A stretch of DNA of 49,972 nt from Nostoc sp. FACHB-152 (GTDB taxonomy: Bacteria; Cyanobacteriota; Cyanobacteriia; Cyanobacteriales; Nostocaceae), in NCBI RefSeq assembly GCF_014697475.1, contig NZ_JACJRV010000052.1:1-49972 (forward strand), in the 5' to 3' direction. Of this stretch, positions 25,618-34,763 are shown piece after piece. Under the pieces are notes generated by a model. The model saw nothing but the letters and a program-made list of their open reading frames with translations. It was not told the origin of the DNA and made no database searches. Position numbers and translations under genes: made by a program. Position 1 is the stretch's first letter. Every line of letters begins with the position of its first letter.

Positions 25618-26409
25618 CTAAAGCCAACCACGTAAGCGATAAATAAAATTACCAATATATTCTTTCAAGGCTAACGTAAATTGATGCAGGTTGTTTGTAT
25701 CAGGGAGTAAATTCAGTAAAGCACCTTTGGGAGTACTAACAAGTTCTTGAAAATCACTTTGAGTCACAAGAAAGTCAGTAGGTGCAGGAATTACATCGAT
25801 ACCTTGACGCTGAAAAATTTTGAGCGATCGCGGCATATGCATGGCGGAAGTCACTAATAATACCCGTTGAATTCCCTTGGACTGCAAAATTTTCTTGACA
25901 TTCACAGCATTTTGGTATGTGTTGAGAGAATCAGGTTCTTCCACAATTGCTGGTGATGGTATCCCAATTGATGTCAAAATACTGGCCATGTCTGCCGATT
26001 CTGATGCACCACTACCGCGCCAATCAATGCGACCACCACTGAGAATAATTACAGGAGCTTTTTTTTGGCGATATAGTTGTGCTGCGTAAATTACGCGATC
26101 GCCTGTTTCACTTAAATCTACACTAGGCCGCGGAAAAAAAGCTGATTTAGTCGCACCACCCAAAACTACAATTGCTTCAGCATTGGGCAGTTCTCCAGAT
26201 GGAATATTCTGCCATTCCAGCGATCGCACCAGTGATTTAGCTACCCAAGCATTACTACACAATAGTAATAACGCTAAAGAAAAAGCGATCGCTACTGTCG
26301 CCGTGCGGGGTCTTTTGCGTAGCGTTACCAATGCTACTACTAAACTGACACTGGCTAATCCTAAAGGATAAAAAAACAGTGGCAACAATTTGGAGAGATA
26401 TAAAAACAT
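25618..26409 (-). CDS. YdcF/ElyC family (DUF218) membrane protein
   Basis: 263 residues from ATG 26409. Two N-terminal membrane segments (LLPLFFYPLGLASVSLVVAL and AFSLALLLLCSNAWVA) precede a DUF218 domain. The domain includes AEAIVVLGGAT, GDRVIYAAQLYRQKKAPVII, SGGRIDWRGSGASESADMAS, NTYQNAVNVKKILQSKGIQR and VLLVTSAMHMPRS. Family members such as E. coli ElyC and SanA act in envelope integrity; the chemical activity is unsettled. Its ATG overlaps the TAA of the upstream gene (TAATG), so translation is coupled. The TTG four codons earlier is not needed. Confidence 0.88.
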   Translation of the reverse strand: MFLYLSKLLPLFFYPLGLASVSLVVALVTLRKRPRTATVAIAFSLALLLLCSNAWVAKSLVRSLEWQNIPSGELPNAEAIVVLGGATKSAFFPRPSVDLSETGDRVIYAAQLYRQKKAPVIILSGGRIDWRGSGASESADMASILTSIGIPSPAIVEEPDSLNTYQNAVNVKKILQSKGIQRVLLVTSAMHMPRSLKIFQRQGIDVIPAPTDFLVTQSDFQELVSTPKGALLNLLPDTNNLHQFTLALKEYIGNFIYRLRGWL

Positions 26410-26903
26410 TACCTTTGCCAAAACCTAAAGCTAATCCCTCTCGCACGGCGAAAACGGCGAGTAGTTCTTCTTTTTTGCTGTTTAGTAATTCTGGTACTAG
26501 GTCTTTCTTCTCCTTCTTCCACAACTTCAACTGGTAACTGAGTTCTAGTTTCTTCTTTACTGCCCCACCAAGCAATAATCCAACCAGCACCAACAGCACC
26601 TATTCCACCAAGCAAGATACTCATAGGTGCTGGATATCCCAACCATACAAAACCGAGTAAGAAAAATAACCAGTATTTTAGTCCTGCATCAATACCATCA
26701 TTAGAAGCTACGGTGGGGGCTTGAGGGCTATTTTTACTAGCACTAGTCAGCCAGCCCAAGGTAAAACCAGCAATAATTCCTAAGAAGATACTCAAAGAGG
26801 CAGGTGAACCCGTCATCATTAAGATGAAAGTTAAAAATGACCCAAATATTAATTGAGAAATAAATTCCGAAGAAAAATTAAATAAGTTGTTATTTTTTGC
26901 CAT
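26409..26903 (-). CDS. Hypothetical membrane protein coupled to the YdcF-like gene
   Basis: 164 residues. Hydrophobic segments are at about 16-34 (QLIFGSFLTFILMMTG), 36-52, 75-90 (YWLFFLLGFVWLGYP) and 93-111 (ILLGGIGAVGAGWIIAWW). The C-terminal tail is strongly basic (ITKQQKRRTTRRFRRARG) and would lie on the cytoplasmic side. The family is not recognised. It shares a TAATG stop-start overlap with the downstream gene, so the two proteins are likely made in parallel and may act together at the membrane. Confidence 0.7.
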   Translation of the reverse strand: MAKNNNLFNFSSEFISQLIFGSFLTFILMMTGSPASLSIFLGIIAGFTLGWLTSASKNSPQAPTVASNDGIDAGLKYWLFFLLGFVWLGYPAPMSILLGGIGAVGAGWIIAWWGSKEETRTQLPVEVVEEGEERPSTRITKQQKRRTTRRFRRARGISFRFWQR

Positions 26904-26974
26904 AAGTTTATTAGAGATCTAAGGGTTGAGGGGTATAAAAGTCAGGACTTAGGCACGAATGTGAGTTACTGACA

Positions 26975-27060
26975 TTGGGTGTATGAGTGTATGAGTGTCA
27001 GGGTTTTGAACACCTACACCCCTACACCCATATACCCCTGCACCCTTCTTTTTACACCCT
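26975..27060. repeat. Short tandem repeats (GGGTGTA-type) after the kinase gene
   Basis: On the minus strand, units of GGGTGTA/GGGTGCA recur from about 27060 down to 26997, with TGTATGAG units beyond. The array supplies the stop codon of the gene at 27052. Confidence 0.65.
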
Positions 27061-28602
27061 TTTCTCGTTCAAAAGATTTAATTGTGTCTGCTGTGGTTGA
27101 GTAGTATCCCAAGTATGAACGTAGGATAGTTCTGTAGCAGTAAAAGGTTCAGTTTGCTTGAATTGTGTTGTTAATAAATCTACAGTAGCATCAGCAATAT
27201 CACCAGTACGGTTAGCAAGACGCTCTTCAAGTACTTTTAAAGGTGCAGTGCAGTAGATAATCTGGATAGGAAATTGATACTTCTTAGCTTGGGCGATCGC
27301 ATCTTGACGTAGTTGTGCTTGGTCATACTTAGCATCCAAAATCACGGTGAACCCTTGATTAGCTAGTATAGTTCCCAACTTCAACAACCGAGCATAAGTT
27401 TTTTGCGTCATTTCCGGCGTATACAAATCATCGCCACCACGTTCCAATAGTGGAATTCCCCCCAAATGTTTCCGCACCGCATCTGAACGGATATGAATCG
27501 CATTAAATTGTCGGGCTAAATATTTGGCTGTAGTACTCTTTCCTGAACCTGACAACCCCGACATTAAAATTAGCCTTCCTTGTTTGGGTTGCGTATATTG
27601 CCAAGCCAGCTTGTAATATTTGGCTGCTGTTTTTGCGGCTTCTTCCTTAACTGCTGCTGGGACACCAGGATCATCTAGTAAAAATGAAGTTACCTTTGCT
27701 CGTACATAAGACTGGCGATTTAAATATATGGGCAAGACTTCTAAACCTTCCCAGTCACCAGTCTGCTCTAAATAAGTATTTAAATAAGCATTACTTAAAT
27801 CTGGACGCTCTTGGGCTTCCAAATCCATCACCGCATAAGCTATATCGAACATTACATCGACAAAGCGAAACGATTCATTAAAGTCGATGCAATCAAACAG
27901 TAGAATTTTATCTTGCCACAGACAAATATTTCGTAGGTGTAAGTCTCCGTGACATTCTCGGATATAGTGATTTTCAATCCTTTTGTGAAATAATTCTTGC
28001 CTTTCAGCAAAAAATTTATCTGTATAGGCCTTGGTTTCATCAAATTGCTGCTGTGTTTGAGGCCCGCCAATGTATTTTTCTGTTTGCTCATAGTTTTCAT
28101 CAAACGCAGCCCGCACTTGCGGCACTTCCCCAAAGCTGCGAATGTAATCATTAGTCTCAGTTTTAGCATGATACTGAGCTACCACCCTTCCCAATTCTTC
28201 CAAGTTACCCTCAGTTAACTTGCCTTGTGCAAACAAGTTGCTCAATAGTGTTTCTTGGGGAAACTCGCGCATTTTTACTACATACTCGACAGGTTTGCCA
28301 ATTCCCCCTAGCTGATATTTTTCTTCTTCCAGTGTTATGGGTAACACTTCTAAATACAGTTCCGCCGCGCCTCGCTGATTCAGTCGTAACTCTTCGTGAC
28401 AAAAATGCTGCCGTTTTTCTAAAGTGGAAAAGTCCAAAAACCCAAAATTTACTGGTTTCTTCAACTTGTAGGCGTAATCTCCCGTCAGCAGTACATAAGA
28501 AGCGTGGGTTTGGCTGAGTTGAATGGGTTCTGTTACAGGATGGGGATAAAAGCCTGGCTGTAACATCTGCTGGATTAAAGCTGGAAGAGTTACTTCTGTC
28601 AT
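27052..28602 (-). CDS. Aminoglycoside phosphotransferase-like / P-loop kinase fusion protein
   Basis: 516 residues in two parts. Residues ~1-330 are an APH-type kinase fold: YAYKLKKPVNFGFLDFS near the N-terminus, catalytic ECHGDLHLRNICL and metal-binding FDCIDFNESF. The C-terminal ~170 residues are a zeta-toxin/gluconate-kinase-like P-loop domain with LILMSGLSGSGKSTTAKYLA, then IHIRSDAVRKHLGG. This two-domain arrangement is widespread, but its substrate is unknown. It starts with ATG 28602 and ends in a repeat array. It is flanked by STRRs on both sides and is probably a single-gene unit. Confidence 0.88.
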   Translation of the reverse strand: MTEVTLPALIQQMLQPGFYPHPVTEPIQLSQTHASYVLLTGDYAYKLKKPVNFGFLDFSTLEKRQHFCHEELRLNQRGAAELYLEVLPITLEEEKYQLGGIGKPVEYVVKMREFPQETLLSNLFAQGKLTEGNLEELGRVVAQYHAKTETNDYIRSFGEVPQVRAAFDENYEQTEKYIGGPQTQQQFDETKAYTDKFFAERQELFHKRIENHYIRECHGDLHLRNICLWQDKILLFDCIDFNESFRFVDVMFDIAYAVMDLEAQERPDLSNAYLNTYLEQTGDWEGLEVLPIYLNRQSYVRAKVTSFLLDDPGVPAAVKEEAAKTAAKYYKLAWQYTQPKQGRLILMSGLSGSGKSTTAKYLARQFNAIHIRSDAVRKHLGGIPLLERGGDDLYTPEMTQKTYARLLKLGTILANQGFTVILDAKYDQAQLRQDAIAQAKKYQFPIQIIYCTAPLKVLEERLANRTGDIADATVDLLTTQFKQTEPFTATELSYVHTWDTTQPQQTQLNLLNEKRV

Positions 28603-28611
28603 GTTTTTGGT

Positions 28612-28740
28612 TTGAGAGGCTAGAGGCTAGGGGTTAGGGGCTAGGAAAGAGAGATTTTTATGTCCTTCTGTAAAGTCAGAAAGGCTTAGTTAGAGGCCAG
28701 TATTTTCTAGCCTCTAGCCTTTAGTCCCTAGCCCATTTTT
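28612..28740. repeat. Inverted CTAGAGGC/CTAGGGG tandem repeats
   Basis: GAGGCTAGAGGCTAGGGG (from about 28615) is mirrored by CTAGCCTCTAGCCTTTAG (from about 28708). This forms a long imperfect hairpin between rplY and the kinase fusion gene. Confidence 0.6.
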
Positions 28741-28756
28741 CACCTTTGTAGCTTAC

Positions 28757-28782
28757 CAAAAAACCAGGGTTTTACCCCTGGT
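28757..28782 (-). terminator. Rho-independent terminator of rplY
   Basis: On the minus strand ACCAGGG, a 6-base loop and CCCTGGT are followed by six T (A run at 28758-28763). Confidence 0.8.
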
Positions 28783-28839
28783 ATGATCAGCAATTATTTC
28801 AAACTTAAAGTGTCAAGAAACATAAATGATTTAACTGTT

Positions 28840-29139
28840 CTAGCCTTTAGCAGAGGCATAGAAACTAATGTGATAAGGTGTACCCTTTGCTGGATGCACT
28901 TGAACTTCTTTGAGTACGGTTTTACCAGTCCACTGAAGCTCAGGAATGCTGAGTTCAATTTCTGTTTTGTTGACAGCCGCTTTTTTCAGCAGGCGTTCAA
29001 CAACTTTGGCATCAATTACCAAAGAGATAGATTCAGTTCCATTATGGCCATACAAATTGGCAGGGATTAAACCAGAACGACGCAAAGCATTGGGTTTACT
29101 GCCTTCTGGTCGCTTTTGAGATTCAACTGTCACAGTCAT
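28840..29139 (-). CDS. rplY: 50S ribosomal protein L25 (short form)
   Basis: 99 residues, a single L25 domain that binds 5S rRNA, without the C-terminal TL5/CTC extension. Signature stretches are [36 protein letters not shown] and [20 protein letters not shown]. It lies 63 bases downstream of purA on the same strand, separated by an STRR hairpin. A terminator follows at 28757-28782. Confidence 0.92.
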   Translation of the reverse strand: MTVTVESQKRPEGSKPNALRRSGLIPANLYGHNGTESISLVIDAKVVERLLKKAAVNKTEIELSIPELQWTGKTVLKEVQVHPAKGTPYHISFYASAKG

Positions 29140-29151
29140 TTTGATTGTCCT

Positions 29152-29196
29152 TTGTCATTTGTTCTTTGTCATTTGTCATTTACTAATGACAAATGA
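29152..29196. repeat. TTTGTCA-type tandem repeat hairpin
   Basis: Repeated TTTGTCATTTGT units (29152-29178) face TAATGACAAATG (29182-29194). The result is a stem between purA and rplY that could attenuate read-through. Confidence 0.6.
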
Positions 29197-29202
29197 CTAA
29201 TA

Positions 29203-30555
<1,353 letters not shown>

Positions 30556-30807
30556 TTAAGAGGTAAAGTTTCCACAAATTCCTATTCTATACATATAGTG
30601 TAAATTATGTCAAGAAAGTCTGAAGAAATTAAATCTTTACCTGTATATATTTATAGGAATTAGTTACAAAGTCTGTCTTTTTTTACCTTCACTCATACGC
30701 GATCGCTTTTTTAATTAACCATAGCTTTACCAAATCTTTCTCATCCGAAAGATTTTTTATTTATATATTTTTGTTAACATTATTGAAATTTTTCTACAAA
30801 AAATATT

Positions 30808-31851
30808 ATGACTTTACACGCAGAATTACATAGGCACTTGGGCGGTTCAGTTGTACCGCGTGTTTTATGGCGTTATTTTGAACGACATTCTTCAGAATTC
30901 ATTTCCCGCTTTCCCAACTATGGGGAATTTGAAGATTTTTACACTAGACCCCGTAATACTCTAGATGAATACTTGGAATTGCATACTTTAGTTGAAAGTG
31001 TGCAAACTGTAGAAACTTTGCCTTACTTTATTTATCGCTTGGTGCGGGGTGCTTATATATTTGAAAATTTGGCTTATCTAGAACTACGTTATACACCTTA
31101 TCTACGTACACCGGAGCATTTAAGTCAATCAGAGAGAATTGACAAAATGGCAGAAATAGTAGAGGTGGTGGGTAAAGCCAGCCAGATACAAGAATGTCCT
31201 ATTGTGACTAGCCAAATTCTGTGTATGCACACACGCCTTCCTTATGAGGTGAATAAAGCGATTATTGATTTGGCAGTACAGAACAGACAGTATGTGTGTG
31301 GGATAGATGTAGCGGGTGGTGATAGCTATTATGCTGATTGCCTGCAAGAATGGATTAGTTTGTATGATTATGCGCGATCGCAAGGCATCAACACTACCGG
31401 ACACCTTTATGAAACCACTGCTGGTTGTTACCCAGAACTGTTACCTTATTTGATGCGGGTTGGTCACGGTATCCAGATTCCTTTGTTATATCCAGAGTTA
31501 CTTCCAGAGATAGCAAAAAGGGGGCAGTGTTTGGAAGTTTGCCCGACAACATACATCAAAACAGGAACTTTACAAGATATCCGTCAACTCAAATTAGTTT
31601 TTGACCGTTGTTTTGATGCTGGTGTAGATATTGCGATTTGTACTGATAATGCTGGCTTACATAATGTTCGCTTGCCATTTGAATACGAGAATCTGTTGAC
31701 TTATGACATTATTAACTTTAAACAGCTACAAGCTTGTCAAGATGCTGCTTTTCGTCATGCCTTTGCTTGGCCTCATCGCGATCGTCCTGCATCGTTATTA
31801 AGCGGGTTACTACAACCAGAAACTCCTAAAGTGATGGCGATGAAAGATTAA
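30808..31851 (+). CDS. Adenosine deaminase-like metal-dependent hydrolase
   Basis: 347 residues of the amidohydrolase superfamily. The first zinc histidines are in ELHRHLGG. The catalytic region is GHLYETTA, where adenosine deaminase has HAGE. The next histidine is in RVGHGIQIP, and the final metal aspartate is in AICTDNAGLHN, where adenosine deaminase has TDDP. All metal ligands and the glutamate are thus kept, but the second aspartate is Asn. The substrate may be adenosine or another N6-modified purine or different compound. It lies divergently from purA, 261 bases away, which gives a purine-metabolism setting without proof. Confidence 0.82.
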   Translation: MTLHAELHRHLGGSVVPRVLWRYFERHSSEFISRFPNYGEFEDFYTRPRNTLDEYLELHTLVESVQTVETLPYFIYRLVRGAYIFENLAYLELRYTPYLRTPEHLSQSERIDKMAEIVEVVGKASQIQECPIVTSQILCMHTRLPYEVNKAIIDLAVQNRQYVCGIDVAGGDSYYADCLQEWISLYDYARSQGINTTGHLYETTAGCYPELLPYLMRVGHGIQIPLLYPELLPEIAKRGQCLEVCPTTYIKTGTLQDIRQLKLVFDRCFDAGVDIAICTDNAGLHNVRLPFEYENLLTYDIINFKQLQACQDAAFRHAFAWPHRDRPASLLSGLLQPETPKVMAMKD

Positions 31852-31855
31852 TCAG

Positions 31856-31997
31856 AAGGGGCTAGGGATTAGAGGCTAGAGACTAGAATCAAAATGCTAC
31901 TGGAAGTCGCGGCTACACAAGCAAAACCCAACTGCGCGACTTCTAAAGCCTTTATTTTTCCTACTCCCTACTCCCTATTCCCCACTCCCTAGCTAGT
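31856..31997. repeat. STRR-rich intergenic stretch
   Basis: Units of GGCTAGA/GGGATTAG occur at about 31860-31886, and CTCCCTA units at about 31963-31993, between the convergent deaminase-like and rhodanese genes. The two arrays are of different sequence classes. Confidence 0.6.
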
Positions 31998-32002
31998 GTA
32001 GT

Positions 32003-32338
32003 TTAGGCAGCAACACCTTCTGTCGCCCCGCCAGCTGTTTTCCAGGCGATTAAACCACCTTTGATTTCACCCACCTCAGTAAATCCAGCACCGCGTAGTA
32101 TCTGTGCTGCTTGCGCTGTTTGTTGTTCAGTGTCGCCATAAACATAAATATGGCGTTCCTTGTGTAGAGAAGATTTAGCGCGATTTTCCAGTTTATCGAC
32201 GGGGATTTGAATTGCTCCAGTGATGTGACCGTAATTGTATGCGTTGCGATCGCGCACATCAATAATTGTAAAAGCTGGTTGGCCCCATTCTAAACGAGAC
32301 TTCAAATCGTGAGCATCGGTAGCTAAATTATTACTCAT
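32003..32338 (-). CDS. Rhodanese-like domain protein lacking the catalytic cysteine
   Basis: 111 residues from the ATG at 32338, which has GCGAG about nine bases upstream; an ATG at 32344 is possible too. TIIDVRDRNAYNYGHITGAI and GGLIAWKTAGG are rhodanese landmarks. The active-site loop, normally YC.SG.RS, reads IYVYGDTEQQTAQ with Gly in place of Cys. Sulfurtransferase activity is therefore unlikely, and a binding or regulatory role is more plausible. It is a small single-domain gene on the minus strand, upstream of the element and mutL. Confidence 0.85.
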   Translation of the reverse strand: MSNNLATDAHDLKSRLEWGQPAFTIIDVRDRNAYNYGHITGAIQIPVDKLENRAKSSLHKERHIYVYGDTEQQTAQAAQILRGAGFTEVGEIKGGLIAWKTAGGATEGVAA

Positions 32339-32461
32339 AAGCATTTCTCGCTTACAACTTCATAAGAAATCTATCAAGAATCCCTGATTATCTGAGGTTT
32401 CTTTATAATTAATAAAAAATTCTGTTTAGGTGTAGAGAAAAGTACTTATCCTATTCAATGG

Positions 32462-32571
32462 CAATACGGTTCGGATAAGCATTTTGAACTAAAAATTGGT
32501 TTGGGGTAAGGGTTAAAGGTTTTTTCTTCCCCTTTCCCCCTTCGCCTTTCCCCTTTAACCGAACCGTATTG
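32462..32571. mobile_element. MITE-like element with 13-bp terminal inverted repeats and 10-bp target duplication
   Basis: Left end CAATACGGTTCGG (32462-32474) and right end CCGAACCGTATTG (32559-32571) are perfect inverted repeats. A second inverted pair, GGTTAAAGG (32511-32519) and CCTTTAACC (32552-32560), lies inside. The 110-bp element is flanked by identical TATTCAATGG at 32452-32461 and 32572-32581. It has no coding capacity. It ends 36 bases before the mutL ATG. Confidence 0.85.
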
Positions 32572-32607
32572 TATTCAATGGTGGCTTGCTGGCCTAAACT
32601 GTAATTT

Positions 32608-34290
32608 ATGGCATCTACTATTAAAGCTTTACCAACAGAAGTCGTATATCTGATTACAGCTGGCGAGGTCATCGACTCTTTAGCATCTGTAGTCAGAGAA
32701 TTAGTAGAAAATTCTTTAGATGCAGGTGCAACAAGAATTGTGGTTTATCTATGGCCGCAACAGTGGCGTATCCGCGTCGCCGACAATGGTTGTGGTATGA
32801 ACATAGAAGACTTGCAACAAGCAGCCACAGCCCACAGTACTAGTAAAATTCGCTCTAGTGATGATTTATGGAAAATTAACAGCCTGGGATTTCGCGGTGA
32901 AGCTTTGCATAGCTTAACAACTCTGGCAGGCTTGGAAATTTTAAGTCGTCCAGATGGAAGTAATGTAGGATGGCGAGTTGTTTATGGCGATGATGGCAAA
33001 GCAAAAGAAATCGAAGCAACAGCGATCGCACCTGGTACAGTGGTAACAGTCTCTAATCTTTTTGGTAATTGCCCATCTCGCCGCCAAGGTTTACCCAGTG
33101 CTACACAGCAAATGAAAGCTGTACAAGCAGCAATTCATCAAATTGCCCTGTGTCATCCTCAAGTAACATGGCAAATTTGGCACAATGACAAAGTATGGTT
33201 CACAATTTCTCCAGCCGCCACTACCGGACAACTACTGCCGCAGATTTTACCGCAAGTCAGGCAAGGCGACTTACAAGAAATCAAACTCGAACTACCTCAC
33301 CCACCCAACTCCCAACTCCCAACTCCCCACTCCCAACTCTCTCTAGTAGTAGGCTTACCAGACCGTTGTCATCGCCATCGTCCAGACTGGGTGCGGATAG
33401 CTATTAATGGCAGGATGGTTAAATCAGCAGAACTTGAGCAAACAATTTTATCAGCGTTTCACAGAACATTACCACGCGATCGCTATCCCATCTGTTTATT
33501 GCATTTAGCAATTTCTCCAGACCAAATTAACTGGAATCGTAACCCAGCCAAAACAGAAATATATCTCAACGAATTGAATTATTGGCAAGAACAAATCACC
33601 CAAGCAATTGACCAAGCACTCCGCATTGATTCTGGTAACTTTAAAGAAGCAGTCCACACAACTAGAGTTAGTAAATTACTCAAAGCCGCCGAAGAAAAAG
33701 GCGGTTATAACTTTAATCCTAAAAATCTTAATGAACCGGTTCAAAACCAGCATTCATTAAAAGCTGTCGCCCAAGTTAGCAACACTTATATTGTTGCTGA
33801 ACATTCTAGTGGGATGTGGCTAGTAGAACAACACATTGCTCATGAACGAGTTTTGTACGAACAAATATGTGATAACTGGCAACTTGTCTCTGTTGAACCG
33901 TCAATTATTCTTTATCAATTGTCGCCAGCACAAGTTTCTCAACTGCAACGTATCGGTTTAAATATCGAAACATTTGGTGAACAACTTTGGGCAGTTCGTA
34001 ATATACCTGCACTTTTACAACAGCGAGAAGACTGTGCAGAAGCAATTTTAGAACTTAGTTGGGGCGGAGACTTACAAGCTGCACAAGTTGCTGTTGCTTG
34101 TCGTAGTGCCATTCGCAACGGCACACCAATGAACCAACAGGAAATGCAAACCCTATTAGACCAATGGCAACGTACCCGTAACCCCCGCACCTGTCCTCAC
34201 GGAAGACCTATTTATTTATCATTAGAAGAATCTGCCTTAGCCAGATTTTTCCGAAGACATTGGGTAATTGGTAAAAGCCACGGGATATAA
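32608..34290 (+). CDS. mutL: DNA mismatch repair protein MutL
   Basis: 560 residues. The GHKL ATPase has ITAGEVIDSLASVVRELVEN (catalytic Glu), LDAGATRIVV, VADNGCGM, HSTSKI and GFRGEALHSL. The C-terminal half carries ACRSAIRNG and CPHGRPIYLSL, the latter a zinc-site motif of endonuclease-type MutL. The motif corresponding to DQHA(x)2E is VEQHIAHERVLYE, slightly altered. MutL links MutS mismatch recognition to strand removal. A 7-mer repeat array is read in frame around residues 232-245 (PPNSQLPTPHSQLS). The ATG at 32608 lies just after a MITE-like element. Confidence 0.95.
   Translation: MASTIKALPTEVVYLITAGEVIDSLASVVRELVENSLDAGATRIVVYLWPQQWRIRVADNGCGMNIEDLQQAATAHSTSKIRSSDDLWKINSLGFRGEALHSLTTLAGLEILSRPDGSNVGWRVVYGDDGKAKEIEATAIAPGTVVTVSNLFGNCPSRRQGLPSATQQMKAVQAAIHQIALCHPQVTWQIWHNDKVWFTISPAATTGQLLPQILPQVRQGDLQEIKLELPHPPNSQLPTPHSQLSLVVGLPDRCHRHRPDWVRIAINGRMVKSAELEQTILSAFHRTLPRDRYPICLLHLAISPDQINWNRNPAKTEIYLNELNYWQEQITQAIDQALRIDSGNFKEAVHTTRVSKLLKAAEEKGGYNFNPKNLNEPVQNQHSLKAVAQVSNTYIVAEHSSGMWLVEQHIAHERVLYEQICDNWQLVSVEPSIILYQLSPAQVSQLQRIGLNIETFGEQLWAVRNIPALLQQREDCAEAILELSWGGDLQAAQVAVACRSAIRNGTPMNQQEMQTLLDQWQRTRNPRTCPHGRPIYLSLEESALARFFRRHWVIGKSHGI
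33304..33340 (+). repeat. In-frame CCCAACT tandem repeat within mutL
   Basis: About five units of CCCAACT or CCCCACT occur in a row. The array is of the same class that normally sits between genes. It codes for a Pro/Ser/Gln-rich linker within the MutL N-terminal half. Confidence 0.75.
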
Positions 34291-34301
34291 GTTTTATTGG
34301 C

Positions 34302-34556
34302 TCATTTATACTTAATTTTCAAAACTAAAATTATCAAATTAAAAATAAAACAAATCCCATTAGCAATAATAATTGGCAAAGCATTTAGAGCCAGTCCATA
34401 AACCAACCACAATAATAGTCCACTCATAAATGTAATCAGCATGACAAAAGAAACATCTTTTGCTGATTTTGATTGCCAAGTTTTATACATTTGAGGCAAG
34501 AATGCGATGGTAGTCAATGCCCCTGCCATTAATCCTAAAATTGTTAAAAAGTCCAT
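34302..34556 (-). CDS. SemiSWEET sugar transporter (MtN3/PQ-loop)
   Basis: 84 residues with three membrane helices (one triple-helix bundle), which works as a homodimer. The PQ motif is AFLPQMYKTWQSKSAKDVSF. The second helix is MLITFMSGLLLWLVYGLA and the third PIIIANGICFIFNLIILVL, with the conserved Asn in the pore. It would move small sugars along their gradient. It converges on mutL with an 11-base gap. Confidence 0.9.
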   Translation of the reverse strand: MDFLTILGLMAGALTTIAFLPQMYKTWQSKSAKDVSFVMLITFMSGLLLWLVYGLALNALPIIIANGICFIFNLIILVLKIKYK

Positions 34557-34631
34557 TATTTACCAAGTGTAGCAGTAAATTTTAGCGTGCTGTTAGGCTA
34601 AATGTTGTAATACATCAAGTTAGTGTTGATT

Positions 34632-34745
34632 AGGACTTACGCAAAAAACCTCTCAAATCCTCATTTATTCGTGAACTCTGTGCCTCTGCTGTACCCTGCG
34701 GGAAGCCACGCGTCTACGATTTTTAATGCCTTGTGCGTAAGCCCT
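34632..34745. repeat. Dispersed inverted-repeat-ended intergenic element, copy 2
   Basis: Ends AGGACTTACGCA and TGCGTAAGCCCT are near-perfect inverted repeats. The interior (CCTCTCAAATCCTCATTTATT, TTCGTGAACTCTGTG) aligns with copy 1 at 6438-6528. An extra stretch, GCTGTACCCTGCGGGAAGCC, is absent from copy 1. Confidence 0.7.
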
Positions 34746-34763
34746 GTTGATTATTCTCTTTAG

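Noticed and set aside
26940-26960. AGGACTTAGGCAC, similar to the end of the dispersed element
   Set aside because: Only one end is present and the interior does not match; may be chance.
28227-28517. 96-codon forward frame opposite the kinase fusion gene
   Set aside because: Shadow of a well-supported gene on the other strand.
32451-32672. 73-codon reverse frame over the MITE and mutL start
   Set aside because: Overlaps the element and mutL in antisense; low-complexity Gly/Lys stretch comes from the repeat.
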